Positions 54,590 to 62,451 of a stretch of 64,000 nt of DNA are shown piece by piece; position 1 is the first letter of the stretch, and every line of letters begins with the position of its first letter. A model generated the notes under the pieces. The model was given only the letters and a program-made list of their open reading frames with translations. It made no database searches and was not told the DNA's origin. Position numbers and translations under genes: made by a program. The stretch is from assembly GCA_020633205.1 (NCBI GenBank), contig JACKEB010000010.1:1-64000 (forward strand), read 5' to 3'. The stretch is from Polyangiaceae bacterium. Lineage in GTDB: Bacteria; Myxococcota_A; Polyangia; Polyangiales; Polyangiaceae.

Positions 54590-55519
54590 GTGCGTGCTTG
54601 GTCCCTCAACCAGCTTCAGCTGCTCGCCCTCGCTGGCGTCGCGTACTCGGCCGTCGCTTGCTCGGCATCGGTGACCAGCGACGCGGGAGAGACCAACGAA
54701 GAGCTGGGCGTCACTCGCGGGCTCGTGCGCATCGAGCGCAGCACGACGCTCGAGCCAGACGGCGCACGCGCCTATGCACTCGCGCGCTTCGCCAACGTGT
54801 CCAGCGCCAACCCGGATCGCGTACTCGAGTTGCTCCAACTCACCAACGCACTCCCCGATGTTGGCCAGTGTTTCGAGGCAGACGCTGAGAGCCAGCCCGC
54901 GTTGTCTGGTCTCGGTCGCGTTGAGCTCTTGGAAGCCGGCGATGTCACGGTGGCTGCCGCCGACCAGTCGACGCTCCTCGCCCCGCGTGCTTTCCCCACG
55001 GTAAAGGACCTAGTTTCCGGTGTGGTCTACTCCACTCGGGATCAGGCGGCCGACCCACTGCCTGCGGCGGCGAGTTACCACATCACCTCTTCGGGTTCAG
55101 CGCTACTTCCGCCGCTGGACATCACGGCCGATGCGCCGCTCCCTCCTACTGGGGTGCGGATGACAGGGCTGAACCTCGGCGAGGTGGACAACCTCGACTT
55201 GAGCCACACGGTGACCGTCGCCTGGGAACCCGGCGAAGACCAGGATCCCGACTATCGCGACCTGGTGGTGTTCGAGCTGACCGACGGCGTCTCAACGTTG
55301 CTTTGCGGCTTCGACGACCTCGCGGGGCGCGGGTCCGTTCCCCAGCGTGTGCTTCAGAACTCGGCGATGGGCCTCGACACCACTCGCAGCGAAGCCAGCG
55401 TCGCGCTGCACCGGGTGCGCAGCGTCCCGTTCACCTCCGACGGCTTGGACGAAGGCGAGATCCGCTTCGATTTCGAAGTCCGCTCGCGCGTCCGCGTGAT
55501 CCGCACCGCAGCGGAGTGA
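54590..55519 (+). CDS. Lipoprotein of unknown function
   Basis: 309 residues from GTG 54590. The signal peptide (LNQLQLLALAGVAYSAVACSAS) ends in an AVAC lipobox. Upstream codons in the same frame read as shadow of the previous gene. The mature part is acidic and beta-rich (GLVRIERSTTLEPDGARAYA, GRVELLEAGDVTVAAADQST, HTVTVAWEPGEDQDPDYRDL, IRFDFEVRSRVRVIRTAAE), with repeated strand-turn patterns and only two or three Cys. No family was recognised. It converges on the PDZ lipoprotein gene, and the 137-bp gap contains a copy of the dispersed intergenic motif. Confidence 0.7.
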   Translation: MRAWSLNQLQLLALAGVAYSAVACSASVTSDAGETNEELGVTRGLVRIERSTTLEPDGARAYALARFANVSSANPDRVLELLQLTNALPDVGQCFEADAESQPALSGLGRVELLEAGDVTVAAADQSTLLAPRAFPTVKDLVSGVVYSTRDQAADPLPAAASYHITSSGSALLPPLDITADAPLPPTGVRMTGLNLGEVDNLDLSHTVTVAWEPGEDQDPDYRDLVVFELTDGVSTLLCGFDDLAGRGSVPQRVLQNSAMGLDTTRSEASVALHRVRSVPFTSDGLDEGEIRFDFEVRSRVRVIRTAAE

Positions 55520-55591
55520 CGCTGGCGACAGCCGTGGGTGCCCTCTGTTGGGGGTGCTGCGCAGGTCCTTTGGGGTAGCCGCGGGTTCTTG

Positions 55592-55613
55592 CAGGTTTGG
55601 GGGTGAGGCGCGG
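55592..55613 (+). repeat. Dispersed intergenic motif, copy 3
   Basis: The core AGGTTTGGGGGTGAGGCGCG is identical to the copy at 30149. It lies between two convergent stop codons (55519 and 55657). Confidence 0.6.
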
Positions 55614-55656
55614 CGGTTTCAAGCGACACCGACCGCGAACCGCCGTGCCAGCAGGC

Positions 55657-56202
55657 CTAGCTGTGTTGAGTCGCTGGCGCCTTCGCGCCGGTGGTCGGTT
55701 GCTTCGAGCCGGCGTCGCGAGTCACCGGAGCCTTTGGGGTACCGTCAACGGATCCTCGCGGAATAATGCGATAGCTCAGGCTGCGGCGTTCGCCCCGTCG
55801 CAGGTACTGCACTTCGAGCTTCTCCGCCTGCTTCAGGCCTTGAAAGACCTCGAACGCTTGGTTCTCGCGCTCGATCGGCTTGCCGTTGACCCGCAGCACG
55901 ACATCACCAGGGCGCAAGTCGACATCGTCCCAAAAGCCATCGCCGTACAGCTCGACGATGCGAAAGCCCTGGAAGCGACCGCTCGCGTCGAAGCTTGGTG
56001 CGAGATCGACGCGCTGCAGGAAGTAGCCCAGCCCCTGGTCAACCGTCTCGTCCACGGACTCGCGCCACAGCGCACCCTTCGGCGGCTTCGCCTCCTTGGC
56101 GGGCGCTGCCTGGGCAGTCGCCTTGGGGTAGTCGGCCGCCGGCTCACTGCCGCCGCAGCCAACCACTGAGAGTCCCAACGCCATCAGCAAGATCGTACGC
56201 AT
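55657..56202 (-). CDS. PDZ-domain lipoprotein (GspC-like C-terminal domain)
   Basis: 181 residues from ATG 56202. The lipobox is LGLSVVGCGGSE, followed by an Ala/Pro/Lys linker. Residues about 50-150 resemble the PDZ domain of type II secretion GspC: VDETVDQGLGYFLQRVDLAP, FQGFRIVELYGDGFWDDVDL, RPGDVVLRVNGKPIERENQA, FEVFQGLKQAEKLEVQYLRR. The tail is Pro/Thr-rich and probably unstructured. Unlike true GspC there is no inner-membrane anchor or HR domain, and no other T2SS gene is nearby. It is therefore probably a stand-alone periplasmic or outer-membrane PDZ protein. Confidence 0.8.
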   Translation of the reverse strand: MRTILLMALGLSVVGCGGSEPAADYPKATAQAAPAKEAKPPKGALWRESVDETVDQGLGYFLQRVDLAPSFDASGRFQGFRIVELYGDGFWDDVDLRPGDVVLRVNGKPIERENQAFEVFQGLKQAEKLEVQYLRRGERRSLSYRIIPRGSVDGTPKAPVTRDAGSKQPTTGAKAPATQHS

Positions 56203-56259
56203 CCAAGCGGGCCTGCCATGGCAACGCCGGGTTGGCCAAAATTTGAGAGCTTCGGGCCC

Positions 56260-56922
56260 CTAGATCTGCAGCTCGCTCCGAACGACGTCCCGGATCAGCA
56301 CCGCCGTCTCATCAATCGCGCCATCACCCGCCACGTGCACCAGCTTGTCTCCTGGCAGGAGCGCCTCGGCTTCCAGGTACAGCCGAGCGAGGCGAGCCTG
56401 GATCTCGCGCTTCTCGAAGAGCTCTTCGGCGCCTCCCCGGCGCCCTCGACGCTCTTCCGCGACCTCGGCGGATACATCGAGGACAATCGTGAGATCCGGA
56501 CGCATCGCGCGCGCATTCAGCTCGCGGATCCAGGGCACGACTTCGGCCCCGCCCGGAGCAGTCGCCGACTGATACGCAAGGCTCGATAAGTCGTAGCGAT
56601 CGCTGATGACGATCGCACCGTCCTGGAGCGCCGGCAGGATCAACGAGTCCAGGTGATCCAGGCGGTCCGCCGCGAAGAGCAGCGCCATCGTCGACCACGC
56701 GAAGGGACGCACGGTGTCGCCATCGGCCACCATCAGCCGCCGCTGCAGCACCTGCCGAATCAGGCCACCGACGGGTCCGCTCGTCGGCTCACAGCTCGTG
56801 CGCACGTCTTGCCCGTCTTTCCGCAGGGCTTTGGAAAGCAACTTGGTGTGGGTGGTGCTGCCGCTACCGTCGATACCTTCGAGAACGATGAAGCGCCCAG
56901 GCAGGCCGTGTGAAGAACTCAA
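56260..56922 (-). CDS. tmk: Thymidylate kinase with non-canonical P-loop
   Basis: 220 residues from TTG 56922, overlapping the panC stop as TTGA. The fold markers are FIVLEGIDGSGSTTHTKLLSKAL (P-loop), a dTMP-binding DRY motif (VISDRYDLSSLAYQ), and the arginine-rich lid (EERRGRRGGAEELFEK). The helix near residue 75 (FAWSTMALLFAADRLDHLDS) contains the usual F-A-D-R. In the P-loop, GxxGxGK[ST] reads GIDGSGST: Ser22 replaces the catalytic Lys. The enzyme phosphorylates dTMP to dTDP. The gene follows panB and panC, an arrangement that suggests a transcriptional unit rather than a common pathway. Confidence 0.9.
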   Translation of the reverse strand: MSSSHGLPGRFIVLEGIDGSGSTTHTKLLSKALRKDGQDVRTSCEPTSGPVGGLIRQVLQRRLMVADGDTVRPFAWSTMALLFAADRLDHLDSLILPALQDGAIVISDRYDLSSLAYQSATAPGGAEVVPWIRELNARAMRPDLTIVLDVSAEVAEERRGRRGGAEELFEKREIQARLARLYLEAEALLPGDKLVHVAGDGAIDETAVLIRDVVRSELQI

Positions 56923-57800
56923 GCTTCCTCCGCGATCGGCGCCGGGTCTTCACCCAACACCGCGTTGTCGATCAGGCGAGTCTGACCGCACTTTGCCGCG
57001 ACCGCCAAGACGGCGCGATCCCCGCACGATTCCTTGACGGAAAGCGGCGCGATCGTGTCTGCGTCCGCCAGGGTCACGTAGTCTTGCTCTAGACCCGAGT
57101 CCGCAATGCTTCCCTCGACCATGTCCACCAGCACGCCCACGCTGCGCTCTCCGCGCTGGTGCGCTCGCACCGCGCGCGACAGGCCGCGCGCGATGCCAAG
57201 CGCAGACTCGCGCTGTTCTTCGCTGAGGTAGGCGTTGCGTGAGCTAAGCGCCAGGCCATCTGGCTCCCGCACCGTGCGCTCGCCAACGACTCGCACCGGG
57301 AGGAGCAAGTCCCGAGTCATGCGCTCGATCACCTTCAGCTGCTGGTAGTCCTTGCGACCAAACACGGCCGTACAGGGACCGGCCACCGCGAACAGCTTGG
57401 TCACGATGGTGGTGACGCCCTCGAAGTGGACCGGACGCGAGCGTCCACACAGCGCCTCGGTGAGGCCACTGACGCGAACGCGGGTGCGCTCCCCCGCTGG
57501 ATACATCGCTGTGACTTCAGGCGCGAATACCAAGCTCGCGCCGGCGCTCTCACATTTCGCGACGTCCCCGGCTAGATCCCTGGGGTAGCGGTCGAGGTCT
57601 TCGTTCTGGCCGAACTGCGTGGGGTTGACGAAGATCGTGACGGCCACCACATCCGCGAGTTCTCGCGCGCGCTCCACCAGGCGCAAGTGACCACGGTGGA
57701 GGGCGCCCATCGTCGGCACGAGTCCGAGGCGCCCGCCGCGCCGCACGTCATCACATGCGGCGCGGAACTCATCGATCCCGTGGATTACCTTGATCGTCAT
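56919..57800 (-). CDS. panC: Pantothenate synthetase (pantoate-beta-alanine ligase)
   Basis: 293 residues from ATG 57800, overlapping panB by four bases. The nucleotidyltransferase HxGH motif is LVPTMGALHRGHLRLV (H35/H38). Substrate-site residues appear in VTIFVNPTQFGQNEDLDRYP, RPVHFEGVTTIVTKLF, FGRKDYQQLKVIERM and the KMSKS-like LALSSRNAYLS. It condenses pantoate with beta-alanine using ATP, in the last step of pantothenate synthesis, in the cytosol. The C-terminal domain is of normal length. Confidence 0.95.
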   Translation of the reverse strand: MTIKVIHGIDEFRAACDDVRRGGRLGLVPTMGALHRGHLRLVERARELADVVAVTIFVNPTQFGQNEDLDRYPRDLAGDVAKCESAGASLVFAPEVTAMYPAGERTRVRVSGLTEALCGRSRPVHFEGVTTIVTKLFAVAGPCTAVFGRKDYQQLKVIERMTRDLLLPVRVVGERTVREPDGLALSSRNAYLSEEQRESALGIARGLSRAVRAHQRGERSVGVLVDMVEGSIADSGLEQDYVTLADADTIAPLSVKESCGDRAVLAVAAKCGQTRLIDNAVLGEDPAPIAEEA

Positions 57801-58693
57801 GTCTCGTCACTCGCGGGGCCATAAACGGGCACCGCATCGGGGACCGTCTTGAGAGCGCCCGTGGGTTCACCCAAAGTCCTGGGCTTCGCCATACCGAAGC
57901 AGTGCTCTTCCGCGGGGAACTGACCGTCGCGAACCTGGCTCACGTAGGCCTCGGTCGCGCTACGGATCTCCTTGCCCAGCTGTGCGAAGCGCTTCACGAA
58001 CTTGGGCTTGATATCCTCGAACATCCCGAGAAAGTCATAACAAACCAGCACTTGGCCGTCGCAGTCGGGCCCCGCGCCAATTCCAATAGTGGGGATGTCG
58101 ACGGACTCGCTGATGCGCCGCCCCAAGTCAGCAGGCAGGCCCTCCAGCACGATGGCGTACGCTCCCGCCTGCTCGACGGCTTTGGCGTCTTGGAGCACCC
58201 GGCTCGCCGCATCCTCGCCCTTGCCCTGCACGCGAAAGCCACCCATGGCATGGACGGACTGGGGGGTGAGGCCGACGTGCCCCATCACCGGTATCCCAGC
58301 GGAAACGATTCGGGCGATCGATTCAGCGACTACTTGTCCGCCCTCGAGCTTGACGGCTTCCGCTGCACCCTCCTTGACGAGACGACCCGCGGCCTCCAGC
58401 GCCTTTTCGCTGGAGACCTGGAAGCTCATGAACGGCATGTCGAGCACGAGATGAGCGCGCTGAATGCCGCGTGCAACGCTACGGCCGTGGTAGCAAATCT
58501 CCTCGAGGGTCACGGGCAGCGTGTTGCCCATGCCCTGTACCACCATCCCCAAGGAGTCGCCGACGAGCAAGACGTCCGCACCTCCTTCGTCGAGCAAGCG
58601 CGCGAAAGTCGCGTCGTAAGCCGTGAGCATGGCGATCTTTGGACCCGATTGCTTCCGGCGCCGGAGCTCCGGAACGGTGACCTTTTGATTCAT
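57797..58693 (-). CDS. panB: 3-methyl-2-oxobutanoate hydroxymethyltransferase (ketopantoate hydroxymethyltransferase)
   Basis: 298 residues from ATG 58693. The TIM-barrel signatures are intact: MLTAYDATFARLLDEGGADVLLVGDSLGMV (metal-binding Asp), MPFMSFQVSSEKAL, AAEAVKLEGG, PVMGHVGLTPQSV, and IPTIGIGAGPDCDGQVLVCYDFLG near the C-terminus. It transfers a hydroxymethyl group from methylene-tetrahydrofolate to 2-oxoisovalerate, the first step towards pantoate. Together with panC it covers two of the pantothenate steps; panE and panD are not in the window. It is the first gene of the overlapping panB-panC-tmk unit. Confidence 0.95.
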   Translation of the reverse strand: MNQKVTVPELRRRKQSGPKIAMLTAYDATFARLLDEGGADVLLVGDSLGMVVQGMGNTLPVTLEEICYHGRSVARGIQRAHLVLDMPFMSFQVSSEKALEAAGRLVKEGAAEAVKLEGGQVVAESIARIVSAGIPVMGHVGLTPQSVHAMGGFRVQGKGEDAASRVLQDAKAVEQAGAYAIVLEGLPADLGRRISESVDIPTIGIGAGPDCDGQVLVCYDFLGMFEDIKPKFVKRFAQLGKEIRSATEAYVSQVRDGQFPAEEHCFGMAKPRTLGEPTGALKTVPDAVPVYGPASDET

Positions 58694-58825
58694 GGCAGAC
58701 CTCTGGGGTTGATGTTTGGGATTTCAGCGCTTGGAGCGTGTACACGTCTCCCTACGCTGGGAGGTCGCTACCCCAGACCTGCGCGGAGGCCAAGCGCGGA
58801 CAGGGGTCCCGCGACGAGTGCGCGA

Positions 58826-59278
58826 TCAGCGGTCGGAGCGCCGGCGAGTGCCCGAGCTGTGGACCCCCGGCTCGGCGACGCCACCACCGTTGACGGCTTC
58901 GGCGATCACCGGGGCGCGCGGAGCTCCGAGGTTCTCGAGCACGACACGCACCAACTCCGACATCGGCGCAAGCTTGTCGACCACGGGCCCAAGTGCCCGG
59001 GCGTCCTTGCGCAACTTGTCGTCACGCGACGCAGTGAAGAAGACGCACGTCTTCGCGCTCCCATTGCTCAAGAGCTGACGCGCTAGTTCGACTCCCGAAC
59101 CATCGGGCAGGTCGATGTCCATGACCACCACGTCGAAGGCTGGGTGCTCCGTGACCGCAGCGGCAGCGCGCTGAACACTCCCCACGCGTACGACCTCGTG
59201 TCCGGTGCTGCGGCGCAGCGCAATCGCGACCACCGTTGCCAGCGGTGGGTAGTCTTCAACGACCAGGACCCGAGTCAC
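58826..59278 (-). CDS. Stand-alone response regulator receiver domain
   Basis: 150 residues from GTG 59278 (VTRVLVVEDYPPLATVV), chosen because the receiver fold begins here; upstream codons are low quality. Key residues are present: acidic pair E8/D9, phosphoacceptor D54 (VVMDIDLPDGSG), T82 (FFTAS) and K102 (VVDKLAP). About 30 C-terminal residues form a disordered tail (EAVNGGGVAEPGVHSSGTRR) without an output domain. It should act as a CheY-like or phosphorelay protein. No histidine kinase lies beside it. Confidence 0.85.
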   Translation of the reverse strand: MTRVLVVEDYPPLATVVAIALRRSTGHEVVRVGSVQRAAAAVTEHPAFDVVVMDIDLPDGSGVELARQLLSNGSAKTCVFFTASRDDKLRKDARALGPVVDKLAPMSELVRVVLENLGAPRAPVIAEAVNGGGVAEPGVHSSGTRRRSDR

Positions 59279-59545
59279 CGAGTGAAGTCTAGCGAGCGTT
59301 TGGCGTGGGAACAGCTCCGATTCTGCCGATCGAAGGGATTGTGCGCGGGCGCACCCGTGGAAACGCGAGGTTTCGACTTCGCTGAGGCACGCGAGCGCTC
59401 CCAGGGCCGATCGGCGGAGGCAACGGGTCAATTCAGCGGAGCCCCGGCCTGGATGTGGCGAAGGAGCGCAGATCCGGTGCAAAATTCGGGGAATCCCCTG
59501 GTCATGCCAGGGCTTTTAGCGAGAGAGCACGTAAGATAGGGCGAC

Positions 59546-61381
59546 ATGCAGAACCAGGGCGGGAACGAGCCGAAGCAGTTTCACGACCGCTTCGAGCGTT
59601 GGGCTGGGAAGGTGCGCAGGCGCATGCTGATGTCGCGCGCTTTGACGGGCCTCGCATACGGACTCCTCGGCGGCGTGGTCGTCGCGGGCGGCGCTTGGTG
59701 GCTGCGCCAGAGCACCCTGAGGCCTTGGGCTGCGGCGCTAGGGCTGGTGGGTGTCGTGGTTGCGGTTGCCTGGGCGACGCGCAAGCGCTGGTCCGATCGA
59801 GACATTGCCCTCTTCCTGGACGCTCGTCTCACTGGACACGAGGTGATTAGCACCGCGGTCGAGCTACGCAGTGAGGCCGAGCGCAACGACATCGCACGCG
59901 AGCTGGTAGTCAAGCAAGCCGCGCGGAAACTCGAAACGTCTGACCCCAAGCTCGCCCGGCCACGGCTCTTGATGAAGCGCCACGGTTTGGCCCCGCTCGC
60001 AGCGATTGGCATCGCCTACTTCAGCACGATCGGGTTGCCCCCAGAGCCCCCCTCCCCCCCAACCCCACCTGGAGCGGAGATGGTGCAGGTCGAGGAATTG
60101 AAGGGGCTCGAGAAGATCATCCAGCTCGAGAAGCTGGACGCCAAGGACGCTGAGCAGCGCAAGCGCCTGGACGCGATCGCCAAGGAAGCTCGCAAGCTGC
60201 GAGAGGACTTGAAGAACGGCCTCGAGAAGCGCGAGGCGCTGGCTAGGATCGCCAAGCTACGCGACGAAATCGCGGCGGAGAAGATGGCGCATGGAGACGC
60301 CAAGAACCGCGCCGGCCTGGAAGCTGCGCTGAACAAGCTCAAGCAAAACAAGAAGACAGAAAGCGCCGCAAAAGCCCTCGGCGAAGGCGACCTCACTCAG
60401 TTCGACAAGGAGATGCAGAAGCTCGCCAATCAGGCTGAACAGGCTGATCGCGACGCGGCGAAGAAGGCCTTGGAAGAGGCCGCAAAGGCGGCACGAGAAA
60501 AAGGCGCGGACGACGTCGCCAAGTCACTCGAGGAGCAAAAGAAGCTGTTCGAAGAGCGCAGCAAGGGCGCCGAAGCGCTACGTGAACTTGGCAAGCAGCT
60601 CGACAGCAAGCTCTCACCCGAAGCCAAGAAGGATCTGCAAGAGTTTGGCGACAGCGGGGACCCTGCCGCACGGAAACGCCTGGCCGATGCACTGGGCAAG
60701 GCGCTCGAGGGCATGAGCGAGGCAGAGCGGAAGCAGCTCGCAGAGAACCTGGGCAAGCAAATGGAAGCCCAGGGCGACGCGATGACGCCCGAGCAAATGA
60801 AAGATCTGGCGGACGCCCTCAAGGACCCTGCAGCGCAAAAGAAGCTGGAAGAGGCCCTGAAGGAGCTCGGGCAGCCTCCGGGGAGCGGCGACGCCAAGCG
60901 CCAGGAAGGGCTGGACGACGCGGATCGCGGCGGGGGCGAGGCGCAAAAGGGCCTTGGCGCTCCAGCTCCGGTACCGGGCGGAAAGCCTGGTGACGGAGGC
61001 AAGCCGGGTGGCGGTGACGGCAAGGGCGACGGCAAGGGCAAGGGCAACCCCGGCCCTGGCAAGGGCAAGAACGGTGGCAAGGGCGACGGCAAAGGCGGCC
61101 CCGGTAGCACACACGACGAAGGCGAAGGCGACCACAAGGGCAGCACCGATCGGGTAGAAGGCGGCGACCTGCGCTCGAAGGCCAACACCAAGTGGAACAA
61201 GGGCGGCGGCCTGCACGGCGCGACGCTCGGACGTTCGAACGCCTCCGGTGGCGGAGAGACCGCGAATCAGAAGGGCAGCGGCGCCCTCGGGAAGGTCGCA
61301 CCCCAAGAAATTGGCGGAGTGGAGCGCTCCGAAGTTCCGGAAGAATATCGCGAACAAGTGGGACGTTACTTCCAGCCGTAA
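59546..61381 (+). CDS. Membrane-anchored coiled-coil protein of a MoxR-type operon
   Basis: 611 residues from ATG 59546. Two hydrophobic segments near residues 32-77 (LTGLAYGLLGGVVVAGGAWW, LGLVGVVVAVAW) and one at about 150 anchor it in the membrane. A Pro-rich turn (LPPEPPSPPTPPG) follows, and a long Lys/Glu/Ala coiled coil extends to about residue 450. A Gly/Lys-rich low-complexity stretch (GKGDGKGKGNPGPGKGKNGG) leads to a conserved-looking end, PQEIGGVERSEVPEEYREQV, finishing GRYFQP. Such DUF4175-like proteins with a V-P-E-E-Y-R-x-x-V-x-x-Y-F ending are often found before moxR. The role is unknown, probably envelope-related. The moxR gene follows 29 bp later. Confidence 0.7.
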   Translation: MQNQGGNEPKQFHDRFERWAGKVRRRMLMSRALTGLAYGLLGGVVVAGGAWWLRQSTLRPWAAALGLVGVVVAVAWATRKRWSDRDIALFLDARLTGHEVISTAVELRSEAERNDIARELVVKQAARKLETSDPKLARPRLLMKRHGLAPLAAIGIAYFSTIGLPPEPPSPPTPPGAEMVQVEELKGLEKIIQLEKLDAKDAEQRKRLDAIAKEARKLREDLKNGLEKREALARIAKLRDEIAAEKMAHGDAKNRAGLEAALNKLKQNKKTESAAKALGEGDLTQFDKEMQKLANQAEQADRDAAKKALEEAAKAAREKGADDVAKSLEEQKKLFEERSKGAEALRELGKQLDSKLSPEAKKDLQEFGDSGDPAARKRLADALGKALEGMSEAERKQLAENLGKQMEAQGDAMTPEQMKDLADALKDPAAQKKLEEALKELGQPPGSGDAKRQEGLDDADRGGGEAQKGLGAPAPVPGGKPGDGGKPGGGDGKGDGKGKGNPGPGKGKNGGKGDGKGGPGSTHDEGEGDHKGSTDRVEGGDLRSKANTKWNKGGGLHGATLGRSNASGGGETANQKGSGALGKVAPQEIGGVERSEVPEEYREQVGRYFQP

Positions 61382-61410
61382 CCCGACAACCCCTGCTACC
61401 GTCCGGAGCA

Positions 61411-62451
61411 ATGACCCAAGCAGAACCTACTGATCTGGAAGCTCGACTGGGCTTCGCCAGGGAGGCGTCTGGCCGCCTCCGCGACGCCATCGGCACCGTC
61501 ATCGTTGGACAGTCCGAAGTCGTCGACCAAACCTTGTGGGGTCTCATCGCAGGTGGCCACGTGCTCCTCGAGGGCGCTCCCGGCTTGGGCAAGACGTTGC
61601 TGGTTCGCACACTGGCGTCCTGCCTCGACCTCGGATTCAGCCGCATCCAGTTCACGCCGGACTTGATGCCCAGTGACATCACGGGAACCAACGTCTTGGT
61701 CACCGATCAGTCTGGCGGCGTGACCGGGCGCTTCCAGCTCCACAAGGGGCCCATCTTTGGTCAGGTGATCCTCGCGGATGAGATCAACCGCGCGACGCCC
61801 AAGACGCAAAGCGCGCTGCTCGAGGCGATGCAAGAGCACGCGGTGACCATCGCCGGCACTCGCCACAAGCTGGACGAACCATTCTTCGTACTCGCGACGG
61901 AAAACCCCCTGGAAATGGAGGGCACGTATCCCCTCCCCGAAGCGCAGCTCGATCGCTTCTTGCTCAAGGTGATGGTGCCAAACCCGAGTGAAGACGAGAT
62001 GACGGGCATCCTCACGCGTACCACTGGCCACGCGATGAATGCGCCGTCTCAAGTGCTTGGGGCGACTGACGTGATGAGCCTGCGAGCTCTCTGCCGCGAT
62101 GTCGCCGTGGCAGAGCCCGTGATTCGCTACGCCGCGCGCTTGGTCGGCGCGAGCGGACCGGAGAGCGCGGCCGCACCTGAAATCGTCAGCCGCGCGGTGC
62201 GCTACGGAGCGGGCGTGCGTGGTGGGCAGTCTCTGGTTTTGGCGGCAAAGGCGGTGGCACTGCTCGAAGGCCGCGCCCACGTGGCATTTGCTGACATCCA
62301 GCGCGTGGCGCTGCCGGTGTTGCGTCATCGCATCATTCGCTCCTTTGAAGGCGAAGCCGACGGTGTGACCACCGACGACGTGGTCAGCGAACTGCTCAAG
62401 GCAGTGCCTTCGCGCCCCGAACCGGTTCAACAGGCGGTCGCTGCGCGGTGA
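61411..62451 (+). CDS. MoxR-family AAA+ ATPase
   Basis: 346 residues from ATG 61411, with GGAG five bases upstream. Walker A is EGAPGLGKTLL (55-62). Walker B and sensor regions read GPIFGQVILADEINRATPKT, FVLATENPLEMEGTYPLPEA and QLDRFLLKV, all classic MoxR. The C-terminal helical lid (VSRAVRYGAGVRGGQSLVLA, AKAVALLEGRAHVAFADIQR) is complete. MoxR ATPases act as chaperone-like activators of VWA-domain partners encoded nearby. No DUF58 or VWA gene is visible before the window ends. The last codons overlap the start of the next gene (GTGA). Confidence 0.95.
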   Translation: MTQAEPTDLEARLGFAREASGRLRDAIGTVIVGQSEVVDQTLWGLIAGGHVLLEGAPGLGKTLLVRTLASCLDLGFSRIQFTPDLMPSDITGTNVLVTDQSGGVTGRFQLHKGPIFGQVILADEINRATPKTQSALLEAMQEHAVTIAGTRHKLDEPFFVLATENPLEMEGTYPLPEAQLDRFLLKVMVPNPSEDEMTGILTRTTGHAMNAPSQVLGATDVMSLRALCRDVAVAEPVIRYAARLVGASGPESAAAPEIVSRAVRYGAGVRGGQSLVLAAKAVALLEGRAHVAFADIQRVALPVLRHRIIRSFEGEADGVTTDDVVSELLKAVPSRPEPVQQAVAAR

